From the NCBI GenBank assembly GCA_024698065.1, contig JAILRR010000035.1:1-31947 (forward strand): a stretch of 31,947 nt of DNA, in the 5' to 3' direction. The notes beneath the pieces were generated by a model. That model ran no database searches, was not told the origin of the DNA, and saw only the letters and a program-made list of their open reading frames with translations. Of this stretch, positions 1-7,559 are shown piece after piece. The translations under genes and the position numbers were made by a program. The stretch is from Bacilli bacterium (GTDB taxonomy: Bacteria > Bacillota_I > Bacilli_A > RFN20 > CAG-826). Every line of letters starts with the position of its first letter. The stretch's first letter is position 1.

Positions 1-2
1 TA

Positions 3-30
3 TTGACAGTGCTAAAAAGAGAGCTAATAT
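3..30 (+). promoter_or_regulatory. Sigma-A type promoter of the hsp20 gene
   Basis: A perfect -35 box TTGACA (3-8) is followed after 16 bp by TAATAT (25-30) as the -10 box. Transcription would begin near 37, inside the CIRCE operator, which is the usual arrangement for HrcA repression. The consensus quality and the position directly before a heat shock gene support it. Confidence 0.8.
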
Positions 31-34
31 ATAG

Positions 35-61
35 TTAGCACTTAGGAAGTATGAGTGCTAA
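35..61 (+). promoter_or_regulatory. CIRCE operator (HrcA binding site)
   Basis: The inverted repeat TTAGCACTT (35-43), a 9-bp spacer and GAGTGCTAA (53-61) differ at one base from the CIRCE consensus (TTAGCACTC-N9-GAGTGCTAA). It overlaps the predicted transcription start and the 5' leader of the small heat shock gene, so HrcA should repress this gene until heat or misfolding stress. CIRCE usually controls groESL and hrcA-dnaK. Its use on an hsp20 gene is less common. Confidence 0.93.
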
Positions 62-70
62 AGAATCCCA

Positions 71-76
71 AGGAGG
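71..76 (+). promoter_or_regulatory. Ribosome binding site that fixes the hsp20 start
   Basis: AGGAGG lies 8 bases before ATG 85. An in-frame GTG at 55 would extend the protein by ten residues, but it lies inside the CIRCE right arm and has no ribosome binding site, so ATG 85 is the real start. Confidence 0.85.
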
Positions 77-84
77 TAACTACA

Positions 85-492
85 ATGACATTTGATTTAG
101 TCAACTACGGATTTGATCCATTCTACGATTTCTTCGCTCCAGTTAGCAGAAGAGAAAATCACACCATCTCCATGAAGACGGATGTCAAAGAAGACGAAAC
201 CCATTACATGATGGATGTAGAGCTTCCTGGCGTTAAGAAAGAAGACATCAACGTCACCCTCAAAGATGGATACTTGACCATCTCCGCCAAACGCGAAGAC
301 AAGAGGGAAGAAAAGTCCAAAGGCAAATATGTCTGCCATGAGAGAACCTACGGTTCTGCTTCTAGGACTTACTATGTCGGCCTGACCGACGAAAAGAGCA
401 TCAACGCTAAATTCGAAAACGGTGTTCTCTCCCTCACCTTCCCTAAGGAAGAAGAGAAGAAAGAGTTGGCTCACAACATCTCAATCAACTAG
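85..492 (+). CDS. Small heat shock protein, Hsp20/alpha-crystallin family
   Basis: A 135-residue ATP-independent holdase chaperone that should bind unfolding proteins in the cytoplasm and keep them refoldable. Residues about 28-125 form the alpha-crystallin domain: the DVELPGVKKEDI segment, a charged loop rich in Lys and Glu, and the FENGVLSLTFPK segment typical of the family. The protein ends in ISI, the I-X-I motif that docks into neighbouring subunits in oligomers. Length is normal for bacterial Hsp20. The gene stands alone with its own promoter, CIRCE operator, strong ribosome binding site and terminator. The start is ATG 85, not the in-frame GTG 55. The family assignment is secure, and the HrcA control is inferred from the CIRCE site. 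Confidence 0.95.
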   Translation: MTFDLVNYGFDPFYDFFAPVSRRENHTISMKTDVKEDETHYMMDVELPGVKKEDINVTLKDGYLTISAKREDKREEKSKGKYVCHERTYGSASRTYYVGLTDEKSINAKFENGVLSLTFPKEEEKKELAHNISIN

Positions 493-547
493 TAACAGCG
501 GCTACTCCTTTCACGCTGTTCCATACTAATTTCTCGGTTCATCCAAA

Positions 548-582
548 AGAAAGAGGCGTCCTTACTCCGCGCCTCTTTTTTG
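548..582 (+). terminator. Rho-independent terminator of hsp20
   Basis: The perfect 8-bp stem AAGAGGCG (551-558) / CGCCTCTT (570-577) has an 11-nt loop and runs into a T-tract (576-581). A-rich sequence on the 5' side may let it also serve the convergent peptidase gene on the minus strand, which ends at 602. Confidence 0.88.
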
Positions 583-601
583 TTGCTCGATTTAATGATT
601 T

Positions 602-1786
602 TTATTTAAGAATCGGGATGATTTCTTCCTGGTGACCGGCGACATAAATTGGCTGTCTGTCTTTAATGTAGACATTGGTCTCGCTTCTCATTCCAAAGTC
701 AGGTGCATAGATGCCTGGCTCAAGGGAGAAAGTGACCCCATCAATAATTTCTCGTGTGTCATGTGACTCATAGTTATCGATATTCACACCAGGGCCATGA
801 GGAGAGACATCAACCGCGATGTTATGGCCGGTTCTGTGCACAAAATATTCAGCAAATCCAGCGCCTTTTATGTAATCTCTTGAGATTTGATCGACTTCGT
901 AACCAGCAACCGCTCTCTTAGGAAGCTCGTTTTTGAGGAACTCGAAATCAGCCTCAATAGCCTTCTTCAAGATCTCGAATCTCTTCGCGTATATCTCAGG
1001 GACTTTTTCGCCAACATAGCCCATCCAGGTGATGTCTGCGTACACGCCCTCAGGATCGTCCATCTTTGCCCACATATCGATAAGGACCAAATCGCCTTTC
1101 TTGATAGGGGAGGAGACTTCCTTACTTGGGCCATAATGAGGGTCTGAAGCGTTCTTGCCAATCGCAACGATGGCAGGGTCATCATAGACCATGCCTTCTT
1201 CGTGGAATCTATCGCAGATGTATTTCTGGATTTCGTATTCGCTGGTTTCGCCGTTCTTGAGAATGAGCTCTTTGATTTTGGCAAAGGCCTCATCCTTGAT
1301 CATGAGGGTTTTCTTGTTGGCAAGGAGCTGAAGCTCATAGGCTCTTTCGCTATATAGGGCGCTGAATCTCTGAAGGAGGTTTCCGCTTGAAGCGACTTCG
1401 ATGCCAAGGCTCTTAACGAATTCGACTGAGCCATAGTCGGCTAAAGAGATTCTTGGGAGAAGACCGAACTCGGAGATGTCCATAAGGACCTTCTTATATT
1501 CGGCGAACTCCTTCTTCTCAATATCGAGCATCTCTTGCCAAGTATGGTAGACCTTAAGGTCGAACTCTTTTGTGATTTCTTCGTCCCTAAGGAAAACTGT
1601 GTCTATTGAATGGCAGATGATGAAAGGTTTCTTGTTAAGTGGGAAAACCAAAAAGATTTTCCTCGTAAGCATCCTGTTTCCAAGGAATTCGACAAGGGTC
1701 TTGTTTCTGTTTTCGTAATCGACGATGACCCATGCGTCTGCGCCTTCTTTTGCTAAGGCTTCATGTATGATTTTGTCTTTTGTCAT
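602..1786 (-). CDS. M24 family metallopeptidase, Xaa-Pro aminopeptidase/dipeptidase-like
   Basis: A 394-residue cytoplasmic metallopeptidase that likely removes the residue in front of proline from peptides. The first ~150 residues form a creatinase-type N-terminal domain and the rest is the pita-bread catalytic domain. The five expected metal ligands are visible in order: Asp in LIDMW (about 237), Asp in YADITW (about 250), His in HRTGH (about 314-318), Glu in SLEPGIY (about 353) and Glu in RSETN (about 366). The substrate-binding His of the DPHYG segment is also present. The start ATG has AAAGG nine bases upstream. It is transcribed divergently from glf across 74 bp and converges on hsp20. 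M24 proteins also include prolidases, so exact substrate length (dipeptide or longer) cannot be read from sequence. Confidence 0.88.
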   Translation of the reverse strand: MTKDKIIHEALAKEGADAWVIVDYENRNKTLVEFLGNRMLTRKIFLVFPLNKKPFIICHSIDTVFLRDEEITKEFDLKVYHTWQEMLDIEKKEFAEYKKVLMDISEFGLLPRISLADYGSVEFVKSLGIEVASSGNLLQRFSALYSERAYELQLLANKKTLMIKDEAFAKIKELILKNGETSEYEIQKYICDRFHEEGMVYDDPAIVAIGKNASDPHYGPSKEVSSPIKKGDLVLIDMWAKMDDPEGVYADITWMGYVGEKVPEIYAKRFEILKKAIEADFEFLKNELPKRAVAGYEVDQISRDYIKGAGFAEYFVHRTGHNIAVDVSPHGPGVNIDNYESHDTREIIDGVTFSLEPGIYAPDFGMRSETNVYIKDRQPIYVAGHQEEIIPILK

Positions 1787-1860
1787 AGATTTACCTTTGG
1801 TATTGTAGCACTTTAGCCCACTCTTAAGGTAAAATATAGCGGACTTAAATAGGAGTGCTT

Positions 1861-2982
1861 ATGCATTACGATTACTTGATTGTTGGCAGTGGCCTATCTG
1901 GCTCAACCATCGCCAACTTACTTAAAAACGCCGGGAAAAAGGTTCTCGTCTTAGAGAAACGTGACGATGTCGGCGGTAACATCTCAACCGCCATCCAGGA
2001 CGGAATCATTGTTCACACATATGGCCCGCACATCTTCCATACCTCGGACAAATTCGCCTGGGATATGTTCAACAAGAACGTTGAGGTTTATCCATTCATC
2101 AACTCGCCTATCGCCAACTGCCATGGCGAGTTCTACCACATGCCTTTCAACATGAACACCTTCCATGAGCTTTGGGGCGTCACCACCGCGGAAGAAGCGA
2201 AAGCCAAAATCGCCGAAGAGGTTGAGAAGGAACACATCGATGAACCAAAGAACCTCGAAGAGCAAGCCATCAAACTCGTTGGTCGCACGATCTACGAGAA
2301 ACTCATCAAAGGCTATACCGAGAAGCAGTGGGGCAGAGATTGCAAAGAACTTCCTGCGAGCATCATCAAACGTTTGCCTTTGAGATTCGAGTATAACAAC
2401 AACTACTTCAATGACTCCTGGCAGGGCCTTCCTGTCGGCGGTTATTCCAAATGGGTTCAAAACCTTTTGAAAGAAATCAACGTCAAAACCGGCGTGGACT
2501 ACTTCGAAGACAAGGAAAAATGGGATGCGATGGCCGACCACGTCATCTACACCGGACGTCTTGACGAGTACTTCTCATTCAAACTCGGAAAGCTCGAATA
2601 CAGGTCCCTTCGTTTCGACAACCAGTGGATGCAGATGGACCGTTACCAAAACAACCCAGTCATCAACTTCACCACTCACGATCAGCCATACACTCGCTGC
2701 GCTGAGCACAAAGCCTTTGATCCGTTCTGCAAGAACCACCATTCGACCCTTGTGACTTTCGAGTATCCGGATACTTTCGAAGAAGGAAAGATTCCTTGCT
2801 ACCCAATCAACGATGAGAAGAACAACAACTTAGCTGCTGCATATAAAGAACTCTCTCAGAAGCTTGAACCAAAGACCTTCTTCCTTGGAAGGCTTGCGGT
2901 CTACAAGTATTACGACATGGATGATTGCATCATCGCCGCCAAAGAGATGTTCGACAAACTAAAAACTTTAGGCATCGCCTAA
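1861..2982 (+). CDS. glf: UDP-galactopyranose mutase
   Basis: A 373-residue FAD enzyme that converts UDP-galactopyranose to UDP-galactofuranose for cell surface glycans. The N-terminus has the dinucleotide-binding GSGLSG motif (residues 9-14) followed by LEKRDDVGGN. Further family signatures are YGPHIFHTS, GYTEKQWG and LPVGGYSKW, and the C-terminal YKYYDMD segment. Length matches the family (about 370-390). AGGAG at 1851-1855 places the start at ATG 1861; the in-frame GTG at 1855 overlaps that site and is not used. A TTAAGGTA motif (1824-1831) and an A/T-rich possible -10 lie upstream. A GH3 gene follows after 25 bp, suggesting cotranscription. The UDP-galactose substrate could come from the galE gene at the other end of the window. 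Confidence 0.96.
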   Translation: MHYDYLIVGSGLSGSTIANLLKNAGKKVLVLEKRDDVGGNISTAIQDGIIVHTYGPHIFHTSDKFAWDMFNKNVEVYPFINSPIANCHGEFYHMPFNMNTFHELWGVTTAEEAKAKIAEEVEKEHIDEPKNLEEQAIKLVGRTIYEKLIKGYTEKQWGRDCKELPASIIKRLPLRFEYNNNYFNDSWQGLPVGGYSKWVQNLLKEINVKTGVDYFEDKEKWDAMADHVIYTGRLDEYFSFKLGKLEYRSLRFDNQWMQMDRYQNNPVINFTTHDQPYTRCAEHKAFDPFCKNHHSTLVTFEYPDTFEEGKIPCYPINDEKNNNLAAAYKELSQKLEPKTFFLGRLAVYKYYDMDDCIIAAKEMFDKLKTLGIA

Positions 2983-3007
2983 TAATAATCTTTTAGAGGA
3001 GTGGGAT

Positions 3008-5488
3008 ATGGCCCTCAAACACAAAGACTTAATCTCCAAACTGACGCTCGAGGAAAAAGTTTCCTTATTAAGCGGCAAAGACTTCTGGCAGACCATGAAT
3101 TTGCCAAGTATTGATTTGCCTTCGATGTTCTTCTCTGATGGCCCTAACGGCTTAAGAAAACAGGCCAGCGAAGCTGATAACCTTGGCCTCAATCCCTCAA
3201 TCCCTGCGACTTGTTTTCCATCAAGCGCGACAACCGCGAACACTTGGAACGTTGAACTTGCTCATTTGATGGGCAAGACCATCGGTGAAGAAGCCGCCGC
3301 CAACGAGGTCAGCGTTCTTCTTGGACCGGCCCTTAACATGAAGAGGAATCCTCTTTGTGGACGCAACTTCGAATACTTTGCTGAAGATCCATATCTTGCT
3401 GGTAAGATGGCCGCTAATTACATAGCGGGTGTCCAGGAAAATGGCATCAGCGCTTGTCCAAAGCACTTTGCCTGTAATAACCAAGAAATCAAGAGAATGG
3501 CCTCCGATTCCATCGTCGACGAAAGAACGCTCCGTGAGATTTATCTCACTGGTTTTGAAATTGCCATTAAAGAAGGCAAAGCCAAGACCATCATGTCTTC
3601 TTACAACAAGTTGAATGGGACCTATTCTAACGAGAACGAGCACCTCCTTGTCGACATCCTCCGCAAAGAGTGGGGATACGACGGAATGATCGTTACCGAT
3701 TGGGGCGGAGAGAACGACCGCATACTCGGACTCAAAGCAACCAACGAAGTCGAGATGCCTTCCACCGGCGGAGAGACCAATGACGATGTCTTTAGTGCCG
3801 TCAAAAATGGAAACTTGGATGAGAAATACGTTGATGAGGCGATTGACCGCATCATTGATCTTGCCCTTTATACGAATAAGAACCTCAAAGAGAAGAAAGT
3901 GGAGGTCGATAAAGAGGCCAACCATGAGGCCGCTTTAAAAGTAGCCAGAGAATCAATTGTCCTTCTCAAAAACGAAGGCGATCTTCTCCCTCTCAAGCCA
4001 GAGATGAAAGTTGCTGTTATTGGTGACTTCGCCGACAAGCCTCGCTACCAAGGTGCAGGCTCAAGCATCGTGAATCCGATCAGAGTTGAGTCGGCTCTTG
4101 AGGTCGTGAAAGAAGAAGGATCAGGAATCAACTTCGTCGGTTACGAACCTGGTTTCAAGAGATACGGAAGAAAGAGCCGAGCCCTTAGAAAGAAGGCTTG
4201 CGCGCTTGCCTCAAAGGCAGATGTTGTCCTTTATTTCCTCGGTTTGGACGAACATAGCGAGACAGAAGGTCTTGATAGAAAATCCATGTCGATTCCAAAA
4301 AATCAGTTGGATTTGCTGGAGAATTTGCGCCAGATTGGCACGCCTATCGTTTGCGTTTTAAGTGCAGGATCGCCTGTTGAGCTTCCTTTCCTAGATAGCG
4401 TGAACGCCCTCGTCCATGGATACCTTGGCGGCGAAGCCGGAGCAAGAGCGATGGTCGAAGTTCTTTCTGGTAAAGTCAATCCTTCTGGAAAACTATCAGA
4501 GACTCTTCCATATACGTACGAAGATTGCCCGACCGTCGACACTTTCGGATGGCAAAACGGACTTGTTGAATATCGTGAAGGTCCATTCATCGGCTACCGC
4601 TATTACTCAACCGCTGACATCACCCCAAGATTCCCATTCGGCTTTGGGCTTTCGTATACCACTTTCGAATATAGTGACCTCAAGATCAATGAGAATGGAG
4701 TCTCTTTCAAAATCAAGAACACTGGCAGCGTCGCTGGCAAAGAAGTTGCTGAGATGTATGTCGGACTCAAAGAAAGCGAAATATTCCGTCCTGCCTTCGA
4801 GTTAAAAGGTTTTGCGAAAGTCGAACTTGAGCCAGGCGAGACGAAAGAGGTTAAGATCCCATTCGACGAATACACTTTCCGTTATTTCAACGTTTCCACG
4901 GATAAGTGGGAAGTAGAAGCGGGGGACTATGACATCTATGTCGGCCCTTCAAGCGTATCGTTCCCTCTTTCTGGCAAGGTTCATCAAGAAGGGACGGGCG
5001 CTAAATCCCCATACGACAAAGAAAAGCTTCCTTCCTATTTCAAAGGCAAGGTCAGGCGTTTGGAGCAAGAAGAGTTTGAAACCCTTCTTGGCAGAACGAT
5101 TGAAGACCCAGTCGTTTTCATTAAGAAAAATCGCATCATGGTCACGCCTGAAACGACCATTTACGATATGCGCTACTCAAAAGGTTGGTTCGGTCGCTTC
5201 TTCGAGTGGGCGATCCGTTTCACAATCAAAATCCTTCCTGCCTTTGGCAAGAGATCGTTATCCGAAACCATGACGATGGGTATGTACTACACCCCTCTTA
5301 GAAACATTTCCCGCGCTTCAGGTGGCATGCTCAGTTGGGGACAGCTTGGTGGCCTCATTATCATGTTCAATGGCAAGTTCTTCAAAGGACTCCGCGAACT
5401 CATCCATCAAGGCAAAGTCAAAAAGCAAAGGAAAAAAGCCCGCGACGAAGCTTTGAAAAACGCAGTAAAAAACCCAGAAGAAAATTAG
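3008..5488 (+). CDS. Glycoside hydrolase family 3 beta-glycosidase
   Basis: An 826-residue GH3 enzyme that should release a terminal beta-linked sugar, most often glucose, from oligosaccharides. No signal peptide is present, so it probably acts in the cytoplasm. Residues about 1-300 form the catalytic barrel with RNFEYFAEDP, KHFACNNQE and the nucleophile Asp231 in VTDWGG. Residues about 315-530 form the second domain with the likely acid/base Glu420 in SETEGLDR. A fibronectin III-like domain begins near 590 (FGFGLSYTTFEYS). A basic extension of about 130 residues (690-826) follows; similar tails occur in other Firmicutes GH3 enzymes. AGAGGAG six bases before ATG 3008 supports the start. It lies between glf and a GT2 gene. 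Sugar specificity cannot be told from sequence. Confidence 0.94.
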   Translation: MALKHKDLISKLTLEEKVSLLSGKDFWQTMNLPSIDLPSMFFSDGPNGLRKQASEADNLGLNPSIPATCFPSSATTANTWNVELAHLMGKTIGEEAAANEVSVLLGPALNMKRNPLCGRNFEYFAEDPYLAGKMAANYIAGVQENGISACPKHFACNNQEIKRMASDSIVDERTLREIYLTGFEIAIKEGKAKTIMSSYNKLNGTYSNENEHLLVDILRKEWGYDGMIVTDWGGENDRILGLKATNEVEMPSTGGETNDDVFSAVKNGNLDEKYVDEAIDRIIDLALYTNKNLKEKKVEVDKEANHEAALKVARESIVLLKNEGDLLPLKPEMKVAVIGDFADKPRYQGAGSSIVNPIRVESALEVVKEEGSGINFVGYEPGFKRYGRKSRALRKKACALASKADVVLYFLGLDEHSETEGLDRKSMSIPKNQLDLLENLRQIGTPIVCVLSAGSPVELPFLDSVNALVHGYLGGEAGARAMVEVLSGKVNPSGKLSETLPYTYEDCPTVDTFGWQNGLVEYREGPFIGYRYYSTADITPRFPFGFGLSYTTFEYSDLKINENGVSFKIKNTGSVAGKEVAEMYVGLKESEIFRPAFELKGFAKVELEPGETKEVKIPFDEYTFRYFNVSTDKWEVEAGDYDIYVGPSSVSFPLSGKVHQEGTGAKSPYDKEKLPSYFKGKVRRLEQEEFETLLGRTIEDPVVFIKKNRIMVTPETTIYDMRYSKGWFGRFFEWAIRFTIKILPAFGKRSLSETMTMGMYYTPLRNISRASGGMLSWGQLGGLIIMFNGKFFKGLRELIHQGKVKKQRKKARDEALKNAVKNPEEN

Positions 5489-5538
5489 ACAGTATCTACA
5501 GTTTTCTTTCTTTACCTTTTAAGGTACTTTTAAATGTG

Positions 5539-5544
5539 TATAAT
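5539..5544 (+). promoter_or_regulatory. -10 box of the GT2 glycosyltransferase promoter
   Basis: A perfect TATAAT lies 39 bp before ATG 5584, in the 95-bp gap after the GH3 gene. The -35 region is weak (TTTTAA at 5517-5522, 16-bp spacing) and is part of the inverted repeat ACCTTTTAAGGT (5515-5526), which could be an operator or activator site. Confidence 0.6.
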
Positions 5545-5583
5545 TACTAGGCTTGCTAAAAGCGAGAACTAGAAGACCACATT

Positions 5584-6615
5584 ATGAATACAAAACAGAA
5601 ATTAATAACAGTGTGTATCCCTGCCTATAACAGCGAGGAATACTTGCACTACGCCGTTGACTCCCTCATCCCATTCGGAGAAGACGTTGAAGTCATCATC
5701 ATCGACGATGGCTCCAAAGACAAAACCGGTGAGATCGCCGATAAGTATGCGGCTGAGCACCCATTCATTAAAGCCGTCCACCAGCCAAACGGCGGACATG
5801 GCGAAGGCATCAACCATGGCTTAAAGCTTGCCACTGGTATCTATTTCCGCGTCCTTGATAGCGACGATTGGTTTGATCATGATGGTTTTGCCGCCCTTCT
5901 CAAAGACGTCAAAGAGCAGAACTGCAAAGCCGACCTTTATTTCACTGACTACACCTACTGGCATGGCAGAGACAACAAAGACGCCACCATCAACTTCAAT
6001 TACCTTTTCAAAGGCAAAGATTATGATTCCGCCAAAGGCGGACCATGGTCTTGTATCAAGACTTTCCGCTACGACCGCAACCTTACCTTACATACCACCA
6101 TGTATAGGACCTCAACTCTTAGAGAGAGTGGAGTCCATTGCCCAGGGCACGTCTCCTATGAAGACAACTATTTCATCTATGCCCCTATGGCCTATGTCAA
6201 AGAGATCCGTTACGTCCCTGTGAGTGTTTACCAATATCTCACTGGCAGAGAAGGACAGTCCATGCAGACTTCCAACCTCGTCAAGAAATACAAAGACTTC
6301 CTTCTTGATGGAAAACTCATTTTCGACGCCATCGATATCTATACGATCAAAGACAAAGCGACCTACAAAGCCGTTTACCATCACTTGATCATGAATATGA
6401 TCTTGTCAGTCCTTTGGGCCAAGTATGTCGGCACCAAAGAGTCCAAAATTGCTCTTCAGGACTTCTATAGACACTGCAAGACCACAAATAAACGTCAGTA
6501 TAGAAAGGTCAGACGCCACATCTTAATCTGGCTTATGAACCTCCCTCTTCATATCGGAACCATTCTTGTCAGATCCGGTCTCCATATCGGTCACAAAATC
6601 GTCAAGTTTAACTAA
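5584..6615 (+). CDS. Glycosyltransferase family 2
   Basis: A 343-residue GT-A fold glycosyltransferase that transfers a sugar from a nucleotide-sugar to an acceptor, probably in surface polysaccharide or glycolipid synthesis. The N-terminal half carries the classic signatures: CIPAYNSEEYL, the nucleotide-binding Asp pair D41-D42 in IIDDGS, GHGEGINHGL and the metal-binding D92-S-D94-D95-W motif. The C-terminal ~130 residues are basic, rich in Tyr and His, and end in a hydrophobic/amphipathic stretch (HILIWLMNLPLHIG), suggesting peripheral attachment to the membrane rather than true transmembrane helices. No strong Shine-Dalgarno precedes ATG 5584 (AGAAG only). It follows glf and GH3 but has its own promoter. 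Donor and acceptor are unknown. Confidence 0.9.
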   Translation: MNTKQKLITVCIPAYNSEEYLHYAVDSLIPFGEDVEVIIIDDGSKDKTGEIADKYAAEHPFIKAVHQPNGGHGEGINHGLKLATGIYFRVLDSDDWFDHDGFAALLKDVKEQNCKADLYFTDYTYWHGRDNKDATINFNYLFKGKDYDSAKGGPWSCIKTFRYDRNLTLHTTMYRTSTLRESGVHCPGHVSYEDNYFIYAPMAYVKEIRYVPVSVYQYLTGREGQSMQTSNLVKKYKDFLLDGKLIFDAIDIYTIKDKATYKAVYHHLIMNMILSVLWAKYVGTKESKIALQDFYRHCKTTNKRQYRKVRRHILIWLMNLPLHIGTILVRSGLHIGHKIVKFN

Positions 6616-6672
6616 GTTAACTTTCTCTCAATTATTGTGGCTTCTTAAGCAAAAAGCCCATATCATTTTCCT

Positions 6673-7443
6673 ATGTTCAAAATCGCCTTTTTTGATATTG
6701 ATTGGACTCTTTACGACCACAAGAACCATAGGTGGGACGAAGAATCTTTAGACGCAATTAAAGAACTTAAGAAAAAGGGCGTGAAATGCTTTTTATGCAC
6801 CGCACGGAATTATGACTCCATCAAGGATTTCGGCGCGCTCGATCTTGGAATTGAGTGGGATGGTTTCATTGGCAACAGCGGCGCTATCGGAGTTATCGAA
6901 GGCAAGACCGTCTTCGAACAATATATGGACCCAAAGACTGCCTATGAAGCGGTCGCATTCCTAAAGGAACATGGCGTCTGTGGCGAGATTCCTTACGACA
7001 AGGAAAGAAAACTTCTCTCTCCTCTTACCGAAGAGGCGCGTCATTACTATAACTACTATGTAGAGAAGGTTCCTCCGATTGAGGATTATGCGGGTAAGCC
7101 AAGCATGGGCATCACCGTCTTTGCTGGCGAAGAGAAAGACCCACTCTTCAAAGAGAAATTCCCTGAACTCATCATCTTCAGATATTTCAAATACGCTTTC
7201 GATTGGGTTCCTGCCATGCATTACAAAGGAAATCCAGTCGAGAAGATTCTCGAGCACTATGGCTTCAAGAAAGAAGAGTCCGTTGGTTTTGGTGACAACT
7301 TCCAAGATATCTCCCTTCTAGAGAAAGTCGGAACCTTCTATGCGATGGGCAATAGCGACGAGCTTCTTTTAAAAGCCTCAAAGAACGTAACGGCTGCCGT
7401 CTGGGATTCAGGTGTTGCAAAGGCCATAAAAAGCTGGTTTTAA
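6673..7443 (+). CDS. HAD superfamily hydrolase, Cof (IIB) subfamily
   Basis: A 256-residue haloacid dehalogenase-like phosphatase, probably acting on a small phosphorylated metabolite such as a sugar phosphate or flavin cofactor. Motif I is FFDIDWT with nucleophile Asp8 and acid/base Asp10. The CTARNY segment provides motif II, a C2-type cap spans about 85-180, Lys in the GNPVEKI segment is motif III, and GFGDNFQD (Asp208, Asp212) is motif IV. Length is normal for Cof proteins. No Shine-Dalgarno precedes the ATG, and a possible -10 box TATCAT (6661-6666) ends six bases before it, so the message may be leaderless. The gene lies 57 bp after the glycosyltransferase. Substrate is unknown. Confidence 0.9.
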   Translation: MFKIAFFDIDWTLYDHKNHRWDEESLDAIKELKKKGVKCFLCTARNYDSIKDFGALDLGIEWDGFIGNSGAIGVIEGKTVFEQYMDPKTAYEAVAFLKEHGVCGEIPYDKERKLLSPLTEEARHYYNYYVEKVPPIEDYAGKPSMGITVFAGEEKDPLFKEKFPELIIFRYFKYAFDWVPAMHYKGNPVEKILEHYGFKKEESVGFGDNFQDISLLEKVGTFYAMGNSDELLLKASKNVTAAVWDSGVAKAIKSWF

Positions 7444-7467
7444 AATACTCAAAAAACCTCAACAAAA

Positions 7468-7497
7468 ACCGCATGGAATCTGAGCGGTAATTTTTTT
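7468..7497 (+). terminator. Probable intrinsic terminator after the HAD gene
   Basis: A short stem ACCGC (7468-7472) / GCGGT (7484-7488) with an 11-nt loop is followed by AA and seven T residues (7491-7497). The stem is short, but position and T-tract fit termination of the GT2-HAD transcript before the polyamine module. Confidence 0.6.
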
Positions 7498-7521
7498 GTT
7501 CCTTTAAGGTACAAAAAACAT

Positions 7522-7535
7522 TTTCACATGTGAAA
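7522..7535. promoter_or_regulatory. Perfect 14-bp palindrome, candidate operator of the polyamine genes
   Basis: TTTCACATGTGAAA is a perfect palindrome. It contains the best -35 candidate TTCACA (7523-7528) of the promoter that precedes the decarboxylase-deiminase gene, so a dimeric regulator bound here would block RNA polymerase. The binding protein is unknown. Confidence 0.55.
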
Positions 7536-7550
7536 TCGTATGCGTATTAT
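7523..7550 (+). promoter_or_regulatory. Predicted promoter of the arginine-to-putrescine genes
   Basis: TTCACA (7523-7528, five of six to consensus), 16 bp, then TATTAT (7545-7550, five of six). Transcription would start near 7557, only about three bases before ATG 7560, so this mRNA would be nearly leaderless. Confidence 0.55.
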
Positions 7551-7559
7551 ATATGCGCA

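Noticed and set aside
97..474. A 125-residue open frame on the minus strand across hsp20.
   Set aside because: It mirrors the hsp20 coding frame, has no ribosome binding site, and its translation resembles no known family.
1805..1861. A second CIRCE-like pair before glf (GTAGCACTT and GAGTGCTTA).
   Set aside because: The halves are 39 bases apart rather than nine, and the right half is just the ribosome binding site and start region.
3221..3925. A 234-residue minus-strand open frame inside the GH3 gene.
   Set aside because: It is a shadow of the GH3 frame caused by codon bias; the GH3 motifs prove the plus strand is coding.
6640..6660. A terminator after the GT2 gene from the GCTT-CTT-AAGC hairpin.
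   Set aside because: The stem is only four base pairs and is followed by A residues, not a T-run, so it does not resemble a plus-strand terminator.
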